Assembly: GCF_002161675.1 (NCBI RefSeq)
Contig: NZ_NFIH01000027.1
Location: forward strand, 1 to 33,789
From: Pseudoflavonifractor sp. An44
GTDB taxonomy: Bacteria; Bacillota; Clostridia; Oscillospirales; Oscillospiraceae
DNA: 33,789 nt
Direction: 5' to 3'
A program made the position numbers and the translations under genes. How positions within the stretch are numbered: position 1 is the first letter of the stretch; each line of letters begins with the position of its first letter. Positions 1 through 9,100 of this stretch are shown here, one piece after another. The notes under the pieces are model-generated. The model saw only the letters and a list, made by a program, of their open reading frames with translations, was not told the DNA's origin and ran no database searches.

Positions 1-128
1 CACTCTTGTATTCAGCGGACTCTGCCGCAAGGAGGGAAAGGAAGCCTCACCCATACGACGGTATTATATCATCAGCCTACTGGCTGCTGATACCAAATCT
101 TAATCTTTATAGTAGGAGGAACACACCT
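1..128 (+). promoter_or_regulatory. Structured leader upstream of fmdE-like gene, possible Moco/Tuco riboswitch tail
   Basis: The region before the FmdE-family gene is a long leader cut by the window edge. It holds a GCCGCAAGGAGGGAAAGG segment followed by AAGCCTCACCC, and then a hairpin at 68-91: a 10-bp stem with one mismatch and a TACT loop. AGGAGGA at 114-120 lies 8 nt before the ATG. Moco/Tuco riboswitches are known upstream of molybdenum- and tungsten-cofactor genes, including formylmethanofuran dehydrogenase-type genes. The resemblance to that class is only from memory of its purine-rich core and GCCUC-like 3' part. The leader could instead be the end of an unrelated transcript. Confidence 0.28.
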
Positions 129-659
129 ATGAATGAACAAACACTTTGGGAGGACTGCGTGGCCTTCCACGGCCACGCCTGCGGCGGCCTCATCATTGGC
201 TATAAAGCCTCCCTCTACGCCATGGAGCTGCTGGGCCTGTCCCGCTCCGAGGACGAGTCCGTGGTGTGTATCACAGAAAACGACGCCTGCGGCGTGGACG
301 CCATCCAGGTCGTTCTGGGGTGCAGCATCGGCAAGGGAAACCTGTTGTTCCACCTGCGGGGCAAGCAGGCCTTCTCCTTCTACGAACGCAACAGCGGGCG
401 GTCTGTGCGCCTGGTGCTCCGCCCCACCCCGGACACCATCACGAAAGAGGAAAAGTTCCACTATCTACAGAGCAAGTCCCCGGCGGAGCTGTTCGACGTA
501 AAAGAGACGGTGCTCTCCCTGCCGGAGCGCGCCCGTCTCTTTGCCTCAAAACCTTGTAGTTGTTGTGGGGAACTCACCGCCGAGTCCATGCTGCGGCTGG
601 AACATGGGCAGCTGGTGTGCCTGGACTGCGCACACCCCTACCACCGCTTTGACATGTGA
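129..659 (+). CDS. FmdE-family zinc-binding protein
   Basis: A 176-residue protein. The FmdE (formylmethanofuran dehydrogenase subunit E-like) domain fills most of it, with the N-terminal signature FHGHACGG (H14, H16, C18), then ENDACGVDAIQ and GCSIGKGNL. The C-terminus is a small zinc ribbon with CxxC pairs at about C143/C146 and C164/C167. Family members accompany molybdenum or tungsten enzymes, probably handling metal or pterin; the exact role in clostridia is not settled. The ATG at 129 is chosen over the upstream in-frame ATG at 6 because it has AGGAGGA 8 nt upstream and the conserved domain begins directly after it. The gene is convergent with the DUF1653 gene, only 3 bp apart, with no room for a dedicated terminator. 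Confidence 0.85.
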   Translation: MNEQTLWEDCVAFHGHACGGLIIGYKASLYAMELLGLSRSEDESVVCITENDACGVDAIQVVLGCSIGKGNLLFHLRGKQAFSFYERNSGRSVRLVLRPTPDTITKEEKFHYLQSKSPAELFDVKETVLSLPERARLFASKPCSCCGELTAESMLRLEHGQLVCLDCAHPYHRFDM

Positions 660-662
660 GGG

Positions 663-887
663 TCACTCCTCCCCGATGTAGCGAAACCGGGGCACTTGCT
701 GGCCGGACACCTCCACCAGTTCGCTCCACATCTTCGCCGGGCGCACCCACAGCCCGTATTCCCCGTACAGAGCCCGGTACACCACCATGGGCTCCAGGGT
801 CTCCGAGTGGGTAGCCAGGCCCAGAACCTCATAATCGTTGCCCTTGTAGTGGCGGTATTTGCCCGGACGGATGTCGTATTGACTCAT
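663..887 (-). CDS. DUF1653 domain protein
   Basis: A small protein of 74 residues, matching the usual length of DUF1653 proteins. The family pattern is visible: an N-terminal PGKYRHYKGNDYEVLG segment, then a central THSETLEPMVVYRALYG and a VRPAKMW motif, ending in PRFRYIGE. Its biochemical function is unknown; it is a widespread single-domain beta-rich protein. Two starts are possible, the ATG at 893 (adds Met-Asp) and the ATG at 887. The run of five G at 896-900 lies 8 nt from the ATG at 887 but only 2 nt from the ATG at 893, so 887 is preferred. It is probably a monocistronic gene driven by an extended -10 promoter at 925-933. Confidence 0.85.
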   Translation of the reverse strand: MSQYDIRPGKYRHYKGNDYEVLGLATHSETLEPMVVYRALYGEYGLWVRPAKMWSELVEVSGQQVPRFRYIGEE

Positions 888-924
888 ATCCATTTCCCCC
901 TTCCATCAAAATTACTGGGCATAA

Positions 925-933
925 AGTATACCA
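925..933 (-). promoter_or_regulatory. Candidate extended -10 promoter for the DUF1653 gene
   Basis: On the minus strand this reads TGGTATACT, an extended -10 element (TGn plus TATACT), about 38 nt upstream of the chosen start. No convincing -35 box is seen at 17 nt, which is common for extended -10 promoters. Confidence 0.4.
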
Positions 934-963
934 CACTCCAAGTATCTTTTCCATATGCACATC

Positions 964-1001
964 AAAAACGGAGTCAGGGTTTCTCCTGACTCCGTTTTTT
1001 T
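964..1001 (-). terminator. Intrinsic terminator of the GH20 operon
   Basis: A perfect stem pairs ACGGAGTCAGG with CCTGACTCCGT around a 6-nt loop, with runs of A on one side and T on the other. Read on the minus strand it lies about 10 nt after the stop codon of the GH20 gene at 1012 and ends in TTTTT. Because both flanks are homopolymeric it may act in both directions. Confidence 0.9.
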
Positions 1002-1011
1002 GCGGAGGGTG

Positions 1012-4000
1012 TTACTTCTCTTCCAACTTGTTCTTTCGATACACGAGACAAGCCATGCCCACCAGAGAAATGGCACCCGCCATGCTCCACAGCATCAAAC
1101 CGCTGTTGTCCCCAGTCTGAGGCACCTTATTCTCAGGCTTCTGGGTCGCCTCGGGCTTCTGAGAAGTCTGGGGCTTATCGGTAGCTTCCGGCTTGTCGGT
1201 GGTCTCGGGAGCGCCACCGGCAGTGAGGCCGTCCATGGCGGCGGTGAGGGCAGCCACAGCGGCATCCACGGTCGCCTGGTCGTCCTCGGAGAGGCTGTTG
1301 TCCGCCATCACGGCCTGGGCATTGGCCAGAGCCGTGCGGAAGGTAGCCACGGACTCGGCAGTGTAGCCGTCCAGGTTGATGCCCTCGGCCTTGTTGATCA
1401 GGTCGTCCAGGATGGACTTGTCCGCCTTGAAGCGCTGGGCCAGGATGGCATTGAGCAGTGCCTCGGCCACGGGCTGGATGTCCTCTTCCATGGCGTCGCC
1501 GTCCGCCATCACGTCCTTGGCAGCAGCCAGGGCGTCCACCAACTCCTGCCAGTGGTCGGCCATGTACTTGTCCTCATTGGGAATCATGCCCTCGGCCTTG
1601 TTGATGAGCTGCTCCAGCATGGTCTTGTCGCCCTGTACCAGGCCCAGACCCCAGATGCCAGTGAGCAGGTTATCCCAAGCGGCATTCACCTCGTCCTGAG
1701 TGGCGTTGGCATCGGCCATGACGGCCTCGGCCTCGGCCAGAGCCTTCTCAAAGGCGGCCTTGGCAGAGTCGGTGACACCGATGGTGTCCAGACCCTTGGC
1801 ATAGGCAATGGTCTTCTCCAGCAGGGTCTTATTGGCAGTCTGGGCATCCGCCTGAGCCAGCAGGACGAATGCGGAGTCGGCGCCGTTGGCGTGATTGCTG
1901 GTCCAGCAGACCATGCCATTGTTCACGGTGAAGGTCACTTCCTCATAGGTGCCATCCTGATGGAACTCATACAGGGCCAGGGTATCCAGGTCCATCTCGC
2001 CCACGGGCATGGAGATCATGATCTCCCCGGAAGGAGTCACGGCCTCTTCCCCGCTGGTCAGGCTAACGGACTGAGCGTTGATGGAGCAGCCCTTGAGGAT
2101 GGACTCCGCCATCTCCTGGAACTTCTCGTTGCTGGACTGGTCGGCCACCTGGAGCACGGTGTCAGAGGGCAGCACACCCACATCGCCGTGGACACGCACA
2201 CCGCTGTCCTCATCATACAGATCCACGGACAGATTGCCAACCTGGTCGGCGGTGGCGGCAAAGTCGTACAGTCTCAGGCTGTCGATCTGGCCCTGGAAAG
2301 CCTTGGTCTGGCTGCCGATGCGCATGAGCGGGGTAACCAGAGAAGCCCACTTGTTGCCGCCTTCCTCAGTGCGCTCCAGAGTCTGAATCTTCTCACCGTT
2401 GACATACAGGGTGGTCTTGGTGAACTCCATCACCATGGTGATGTGCACCCACTCGCCCTTGGGCAGAGCATAGTTGAAGGAGTAGTCTCTGGCCTCGCGG
2501 GAGAAGCCCAGGTTTCCGGTCTCCTTCTGCACGGCCTTGATCTGACCAATCTCAGACTCGAACAGGATCTGCTCCTCGTCGCCGCTGTTGGCGTCCCGCT
2601 TGACCCAGAAGTCCAGAGTGGTATTCAGCCCCTTATCCTCCAGAGGAGTCTCCACATAGCTGGAGCCGCCCTTCAGAGTCAGAGCAGTACCATCATGGCC
2701 CTCTTCATAGGCCACGTTCTCACCCTCGGACACCAGGTCGTAGTCGTTCATGGAGTTGTCCTGAGTCTTAGCGTCCTCGTCAAAGTCGTAGGAGAGGACG
2801 GTGTCGTTCTTGGTCTCCACCTCATAGGTGGGGTTGGTGTTGGGGGCGTAGCCGGTCTCGTCCACAATGGCCTCCAGCTCGGACAAGGTGTTGTCCTTGC
2901 CGTCGCCCCAAGTCTTGGCCGCCACAACGGGCAGGGCGTCAAAGAGGCGGTCCAGGGTCTCCATGTCGGCGGTGCCGTTGTCGCTGCCGCCCGTCTTATC
3001 ATTCCACAGAGCGTAGGAGCCGCCCAGGATCTGGGGATCGCCTGCGGGAACCTTGAAGGAACGATAGATGTTGCTGGGATCAAAGTTGTTGTAGATGTGA
3101 CCCTTGTTCAGGTAGTCGTAGTAGTAGCCAGCGCCGGGCACGATGTAGGTGTCGCCGTCGTTGATGTTGATCATCTGGTAACCCAGGTCATACATCTCCT
3201 TGGCATTGGCGTAACCGGTGTACCACATGTACAGCTGCACGCCTTCCACCTGCACGGGGGTGGTGCCGTGGTTCTCGGTCTGGGAGCCCCAGGCACGAGG
3301 TGTATGGCCCTTCTCCAGGATGTACTTGAGCATGGTGTCCTGGTAGACTCGGAAGGCTTCCTTCTCCTCCTGGCCACCGCCCTTGTACTCATCGGTACCG
3401 ATGTTGATCACGGCGTCCTCCAGGAACACGGGGTCCTCACCATCCAGATACTCGTCAAAGACGCTCTGAACGAAGGGAGCGGTCTCGGGGTTCTGCACAT
3501 CCAGATACTCCTTCTTGCCGGGGCGAGCCAGGTCGGGGCGGGCCTCGGTGAAGGGCAGAGAGTGTCCGGGAGTGTCGAACTCAGGCACAATCTTCACACC
3601 CTGTTCTTTGGCATCCAGCTGGAACTGACGGAACTCGTCCTTGGTGTAGTACATGCCCTCGGGGTTGGTCAGGTTGGGCACATCAGACTCCAGGGGGAAG
3701 CCGCCAAAGGATAGGTCAAAGGTATTGTCGCTCATATGCGCATTGAAATCGTTCATCTTGTACCAGGACATCTGGGAAATCCAGTCCTCCAGGAAGTACA
3801 GAGGCACATAGCGGCGCGCAATGTCCATGCTCAGGCCACGGACCTTGTACTTGGGGTAGTCACGTACATCGCCCTGAGGGATGGTATCCCCGGTCTGCTT
3901 GAGGATCTGGAGGATGGACCGGGTAGACCAGTAGGCGCCGGTCTGGTGGCTGGCCTCGATGGTGATGTATTCCCCAATGTGCAGATCATAGGTCTCCTCA

Positions 4001-5934
4001 TCGAAGGGGATATCGCTGGCCACAAAGTAGAAGTCACCAGCAGCGGGCTCCGTGCCCCGCTCCACGGCAATCGTCTTGCCCACGATGTCCTCATAGTCGT
4101 CGGCAAAGCGGTTGGCCATGGTGATGTACTCTTCACTCAGAGCGGGGTCCACCAGGATGCGGGCACCGTCCCGAATGGTAAAGTCACCGGTGGTACCGAA
4201 CCACTGCTGCAGCTCGGGGATGACCTTGGGCTTCTCGTTCTGAGACTCCTCGGTGTCGTGCAGGCCAGGAACCTCCACACTCACCTCATAGAGCTGGTAG
4301 TTGTCGGGCTGGTTCTTGCTCTCCAGCCGGAAGCCCACCGCCACCGTGGTGTCCACAATGGGACGGATGATGTTGCGGTCGGCGTCAATGACCTGCTCGT
4401 AGTCAGTGCCCAGATAGGTCACAGCAATGGACTGGGGGAACTTCTCAGGCAGTGTCAGGCTGGTGTCATCCTCGTCGATGGTAATACCGTCCAGCAGCTG
4501 CTTGGCCTGGTCAAAGACGTTGACAAAGTCCAGATCCTGATGAAGGGAGAACTCCTTGACTGCGCCGTCCCCGTCTAGGGTTACCCGGACATAGCGCTGG
4601 TTGTAGGCCAGGTCCAGGGTCACTTCCGTAGCGGCCTCCGGGGCCTCGCTGGTGGTATACACACCTTCCCAGTTCTTTCCGTCGCTGGAGACCTCCACAT
4701 GGTAGGCAGCTGCGGTGGCCCACTGGATCTGATAGCGGTTGTACTTCAGGGAGGCACCCAGGTCCACGGTGAAGGAGTCGCCGCTGGCACCCTGCCACAC
4801 GGTCTCCAGATTATCGTCGGTGACCACAGAGGCGTCTGTCCCGTTGGACACGCTGATGTCCTTATTGGTGGTCTTGTCGGTACCGCTCACGTCAGGGGTA
4901 TAAATTTCCACCTCGTACAGGGACAAGCTGGGATAAGCCCCCTCCTTGAGCTTGTCAATGGCCACCTTCACATACCGGGCAGTCACAGGGGTGTCCAGAG
5001 TGGCCCGATCGGACACCGGATACCCTTCCGTGTTCTTCTCTGCGGTGTAGACCGTGGTCCAGTCGGAACCGTTATCGGAAACCTCAATGTGGTAGTCCTC
5101 CACCACGGGCTGCTCCCACTCCAGATTGATGATCTGGAACTCCTGGGGCTGACGCAGGTCGATTTGCACCCAGCCGGGAGCGCCTGCCTCGCTGGACCAT
5201 CTGGATTGGTCGCCCTTGGAAGCGGTGCGGTTGATGACGCCGTCTGTCAGCTTGTCCGGACCCCAATAGGAGATGGGAGAAGCGCAGGCACTGGCTGTCT
5301 TGCCCAGAGCCAGGTTAGCAGGGTCTTTGTTGAGCAGCTCCTGCACCACTTCGCCTTCCTCGCCAAATACACGGAACTCATAGACGCCGATGCAGGGATA
5401 GCCTCCGCCCTGCTTATTCGCCCACATACGGGCATAGCGCATACCCTCCAGGGGCTTGTCCAGGGTGTAGGTCAAGGTGTGGGGATCAAACCGCTGGCCA
5501 CCGTTGACATCCTTGGTGTGCTCGGTATACTCGTCCACATTGACCCCGTCTTCATCGGAGTACGCATCCACCCAGTTGGTTCCGTCCGCACTGAACTGAA
5601 TCTTGTACGGATTGGCGTGGGGCTCCACCCACACCACCTGGAAGCTGTGAATGGTGGCATAGTTCTCTAAATCCACCATCAGCCAGGTCTCGCCCGAGCT
5701 CATGGCGCTGGACCAACGGGAATTGGCGTTATCGCCGGTACAAGAGCCATCCACGGCATTGGAGGCCACCAGCCCATAGCCCTCGTCGTTCTTGGACGTA
5801 GCGGGCTTGCTCAGCGCCAGGTTGGGGTATTCCCCCTGGGCATGCGCCTGGGGTACAAGGCCCACATTTGCCACGCTGGAGACCATCATTGCGCCTGCCA
5901 ACATCAGAGCAGGCCAACGACCATGTTTTTTCAT
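1012..5934 (-). CDS. Sortase-anchored GH20 hexosaminidase with three discoidin-like domains
   Basis: A secreted protein of 1640 residues. A signal peptide (about 1-33, ending QAHAQG) is followed by three F5/8C or CBM32-like domains (about 35-465), a GH20 N-terminal domain (about 560-690) and a GH20 catalytic barrel (about 695-1030) with the acid pair D848-E849 in NIGTDEY. Next come a LamG-like jellyroll (about 1048-1225), a linker domain, three FIVAR-like helical repeats (from about 1366), a Thr/Pro-rich TDKPEATDKP linker, VPQTG (1604-1608), a membrane segment and a basic tail. It should release terminal GlcNAc or GalNAc from host or dietary glycans at the cell wall. The NIGTDEY and VPGAGYYYDYLN segments differ from its neighbour's GGDEAH form, so lacto-N-biosidase activity is possible but unproven. 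The ATG at 5934 is preferred over the upstream TTG at 5949 because GGGAGGT precedes it at good spacing. Confidence 0.88.
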   Translation of the reverse strand: MKKHGRWPALMLAGAMMVSSVANVGLVPQAHAQGEYPNLALSKPATSKNDEGYGLVASNAVDGSCTGDNANSRWSSAMSSGETWLMVDLENYATIHSFQVVWVEPHANPYKIQFSADGTNWVDAYSDEDGVNVDEYTEHTKDVNGGQRFDPHTLTYTLDKPLEGMRYARMWANKQGGGYPCIGVYEFRVFGEEGEVVQELLNKDPANLALGKTASACASPISYWGPDKLTDGVINRTASKGDQSRWSSEAGAPGWVQIDLRQPQEFQIINLEWEQPVVEDYHIEVSDNGSDWTTVYTAEKNTEGYPVSDRATLDTPVTARYVKVAIDKLKEGAYPSLSLYEVEIYTPDVSGTDKTTNKDISVSNGTDASVVTDDNLETVWQGASGDSFTVDLGASLKYNRYQIQWATAAAYHVEVSSDGKNWEGVYTTSEAPEAATEVTLDLAYNQRYVRVTLDGDGAVKEFSLHQDLDFVNVFDQAKQLLDGITIDEDDTSLTLPEKFPQSIAVTYLGTDYEQVIDADRNIIRPIVDTTVAVGFRLESKNQPDNYQLYEVSVEVPGLHDTEESQNEKPKVIPELQQWFGTTGDFTIRDGARILVDPALSEEYITMANRFADDYEDIVGKTIAVERGTEPAAGDFYFVASDIPFDEETYDLHIGEYITIEASHQTGAYWSTRSILQILKQTGDTIPQGDVRDYPKYKVRGLSMDIARRYVPLYFLEDWISQMSWYKMNDFNAHMSDNTFDLSFGGFPLESDVPNLTNPEGMYYTKDEFRQFQLDAKEQGVKIVPEFDTPGHSLPFTEARPDLARPGKKEYLDVQNPETAPFVQSVFDEYLDGEDPVFLEDAVINIGTDEYKGGGQEEKEAFRVYQDTMLKYILEKGHTPRAWGSQTENHGTTPVQVEGVQLYMWYTGYANAKEMYDLGYQMININDGDTYIVPGAGYYYDYLNKGHIYNNFDPSNIYRSFKVPAGDPQILGGSYALWNDKTGGSDNGTADMETLDRLFDALPVVAAKTWGDGKDNTLSELEAIVDETGYAPNTNPTYEVETKNDTVLSYDFDEDAKTQDNSMNDYDLVSEGENVAYEEGHDGTALTLKGGSSYVETPLEDKGLNTTLDFWVKRDANSGDEEQILFESEIGQIKAVQKETGNLGFSREARDYSFNYALPKGEWVHITMVMEFTKTTLYVNGEKIQTLERTEEGGNKWASLVTPLMRIGSQTKAFQGQIDSLRLYDFAATADQVGNLSVDLYDEDSGVRVHGDVGVLPSDTVLQVADQSSNEKFQEMAESILKGCSINAQSVSLTSGEEAVTPSGEIMISMPVGEMDLDTLALYEFHQDGTYEEVTFTVNNGMVCWTSNHANGADSAFVLLAQADAQTANKTLLEKTIAYAKGLDTIGVTDSAKAAFEKALAEAEAVMADANATQDEVNAAWDNLLTGIWGLGLVQGDKTMLEQLINKAEGMIPNEDKYMADHWQELVDALAAAKDVMADGDAMEEDIQPVAEALLNAILAQRFKADKSILDDLINKAEGINLDGYTAESVATFRTALANAQAVMADNSLSEDDQATVDAAVAALTAAMDGLTAGGAPETTDKPEATDKPQTSQKPEATQKPENKVPQTGDNSGLMLWSMAGAISLVGMACLVYRKNKLEEK
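1087..1836 (-). repeat. Near-identical 750-bp 3' module shared with the second GH20 gene (copy A)
   Basis: This segment encodes the FIVAR repeats, the TDKP linker and the start of the sorting signal. It aligns without any indel, at a constant offset of 5115 bp, with 6202-6951 in the neighbouring gene. Differences are scattered single bases, several silent. The modules upstream of it in the two genes are unrelated in order and sequence, so this block has been duplicated or homogenised by gene conversion. Confidence 0.85.
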
Positions 5935-6135
5935 GTTCTTACCTCCCAAGTCATACGAAATTGAAACGCTCTCTCCAAACCATTCTTTCCTCTATCACCT
6001 TCCATTCTTACGCTGTATCGGATCTCCGACCCAGGGCGGCACGCCCCACACACGAACCCTTGACCAATCCCTGTGGGGGCGTGTACCTCCCATGTTCAAC
6101 TGCTTTTTACAGACAGCGCCGTTCCAGCTGACGCA
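5935..6135. other. Intergenic gap between the two GH20 genes
   Basis: A 201-bp gap with no convincing terminator and no clear sigma-A promoter on the minus strand. It holds a long-loop inverted repeat: CACGCCCCACA at 6040-6050 against TGTGGGGGCGTG at 6072-6083, with one bulged G. The lack of a terminator suggests readthrough from the upstream GH20 gene into the downstream one, i.e. a two-gene operon. The inverted repeat may stabilise or process the mRNA. Confidence 0.4.
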
Positions 6136-9100
6136 TCACTGTCTTTTCTTTTTCAAGAAAACGCTTACTGCTCCGCCCAGAGAGGCCAGGCCAGCTGTCA
6201 GCCACAGCATCAAACCGCTGTTGTCCCCAGTCTGAGGCACCTTGTTCTCAGGCTTCTGGGTGGCCTCGGGCTTCTGAGAAGTCTCGGGCTTATCGGTAGC
6301 TTCCGGCTTGTCGGTGGTCTCGGGAGCGCCACCGGCAGTGAGGCCGTCCATGGCGGCGGTGAGCTGAGCCACTGCCTCGTCCACCACAGCCTGGTCGTCC
6401 TCGGAGAGGCTGTTGTCCGCCATCACAGCCTGAGCATTGGCCAGAGCGGTGCGGAAGGTAGCAACGGATTCGGCAGTGTAGCCGTCCAGGTTGATGCCCT
6501 CGGCCTTGTTGATCAGGTCATCCAGGATGGACTTGTCCGCCTTGAAGCGCTGAGCCAGAATGGCGTTGAGCAAAGCCTCAGCCACGGGCTGGATGTCCTC
6601 TTCCATAGCGTCGCCGTCCGCCATCACGTCCTTGGCAGCAGCCAGGGCGTCCACCAGCTCCTGCCAGTGGTCGGGCATGTACTTGCCCTCGTCGGGAATC
6701 ATGCCATCAGCCTTGTTGATGAGCTGCTCCAGCATGGTCTTGTCGCCCTGTACCAGGCCCAGACCCCAGATGCCCTCCAGCAGAGCATCCCAAGCAGCAT
6801 CCACCTCAGTCTGGGTGGCGTTGACATCGGCCATGACAGCCTCGGCTTCGGCCAGAGCCTTCTCAAAGGCGGCCTTGGCAGAGTCGGTGACACCGGTGGT
6901 GTCCAGACCCTTGGCATAGGCAATGGTCTTCTCCAGCAGGGTCTTGTTGGCGGGCTCGGAGTCCACGTCCACCAGGTCCTTTACCTCGTCGGCAGTCAAA
7001 CTACGGTCGAAGACGCTCAGCTGGTCGATGGTAGCATTCAAGAAGCCACCGCCAGCCAGATTGACGGAATTGTTGCCGCCGATACGGTTCATAGGCCCGT
7101 TGATGGCCAAATCGATGTGATCCTGCTCCACACCATTGACGTACAGAGTGGTACCCTGATCGTTGCTGACAAAGGTCAGATGCACCCACTCACCCATGGG
7201 AGCGGAGTAGTCAAAGGTGGCATCCTCCACACCGTAGGCAGTAACACCTACCTTACCGGTGTTCTGGTACTGGTCCAGCTTGATCTCGCCGGTTGCGCCG
7301 GACATCAGCACGGCATTGTGCTCCACGCTCTCTCTGCGGTTGACCCACAGACCCACAGTCCAGTTCTTGTCCAGATCCCGGTAGCCCAATTCAATGCGGC
7401 CAGCGCCGCTAAAGTCCAGGCCACTGCCCATCTTACCATCGGTCCAGGTGATGCCGTCACCCAGGGTGAAGGAGTGAGCACCGCTGGTGTCGGTGATCTG
7501 AGTGCCCTCGCCCTCGTCAAAGTTGAAGATCATCTCATTCTCGAAGCCGAACGCGTCTTCCTTCATGTCCATGATCTCCTCTGCACTCAAAGCACGATCA
7601 TAGATCTGGACATCATCCACAGCACCCTTCATGTAGCCACGGTCGGACAGGCCATCCTTGTAGTTGGCACCGATACGGCTGACAGGGCCGTTGATGGTGG
7701 CATCCATGTGGTCGGTCTCCACACCGTTGACGTACAGCGTGGTGCCCTGATCGTTGGAAACAAAGGCCAGGTGGACCCACTCGCCGATGGGAGCGGTGTA
7801 ATCGAAGGTGTAGTCGTCCACACCGTAGGCGGTAAGGCCAACCTTACCCGTGTTCTTCCACTGCTCCAGTTTGATCTCACCCTCAGTACCAGCCAGCAGA
7901 GCCGCATTGGGGGCGCCGGAGTCCTCACGCTTGACCCACATACCGGCAGTCCAGTCGCCGCCAATGTCATCGTACTTCAGGTCCACATAGCCAGAGCCGT
8001 CAAAGACCAGGCCGGAGCCGTAGCGGCCCTCGCCCCAGGTCACGCCACCTACCATGGTACCCTTGAAGTCGCCAGTGGTGTCCTTCACGGTGGTGCCGGT
8101 GCCCTCATCCAGAGGCATACGGAAGTTCACGGGCTTCTCCCAGATCAGGGTGTCTTCCTTGTAGCCAATTTCCAGGCTGTCCAGACGATCCTTCTGCTGA
8201 GCGATGCGCTCTTTGTACTCGTCCCAGCTGCGGTTTTCCTTGGGTGTCCAGGCGACCTCGGCAATACCGGGCAGTCTGGGGTAGTACATGTAGTCAATAT
8301 GTTCTGGATCGGCAAGGGTCTCAGCCCACAGGGCACCTTCGACGCCGATAAATTGATCTGCACTGCCGAAGTCGGTGGGATCCCAGTTATAGGTATCGTC
8401 CACAGGGGCATAACCAGCCCACTGTAGGCCCAGAGGACAGCTGGCATCGTACTTCATATCCAAATAGGCGTGGTCAGCCGGAGAGGCAATGTACGTCACG
8501 CCGTCCAGGGCTCTCTGATCTCCAGTGTTCCAGTACTGGGTGATGGTGTTCTCCTTATCCTCCACAGCAGCGTCATAATTCTGCCAGCCGATAGGGGTCT
8601 TGCCGTACTTCTGGGCAATCTCGGTGACCCGGTTGACAAAGTACACATAGTCGTCATGAGCCGTCACGTGGGCCTCATCGCCGCCCACATGGATATACAT
8701 GGAGGGAGAGATCTCGGAAATCTGACGGAACACCTCGTCAATGAAGATATAGGTGTTCTCGTTGCGGCACTCCAAAGAGGCCCAGCCCACATCCCAGCCC
8801 TGGTAGGGCTTGGTGTTGTCATAACCGTTGGCATGGGGCTTGCCGTCCTCGGTGGAGTTCAGCATGGGCATGGAAACCAGAGCCGCCCAGGCGTGGGCAG
8901 GCATATCAAACTCGGGAATGATCTCCACGTTCCGCTCTGCGGCGTAGGCCACGATGTCCTTGAACTCCTCCTGGGTATAGTATCCGGCTCTCACGCCATT
9001 GTGGTCACAGGAGGTGGAAGCACCCAGCTCCGTCAGGTTGCTGAAGTCCACGGGATTGCCGTCCTTGTCCACCACATCGGGGTTATTCTTGATCTCCAGG

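Noticed and set aside
955-3714. Long plus-strand open frame of 919 codons opposite the first GH20 gene, and a similar one at 6073-8427
   Set aside because: They are antisense shadows of high-GC codon use in the GH20 genes. They have no start signal and composition rich in Gly, His, Val and Leu typical of shadows.
5959-5974. Possible catabolite-repression (cre) site TTGAAACGCTCTCT upstream of the first GH20 gene
   Set aside because: Only the AANCGNTNNC core fits; three outer consensus positions fail and the dyad is poor.
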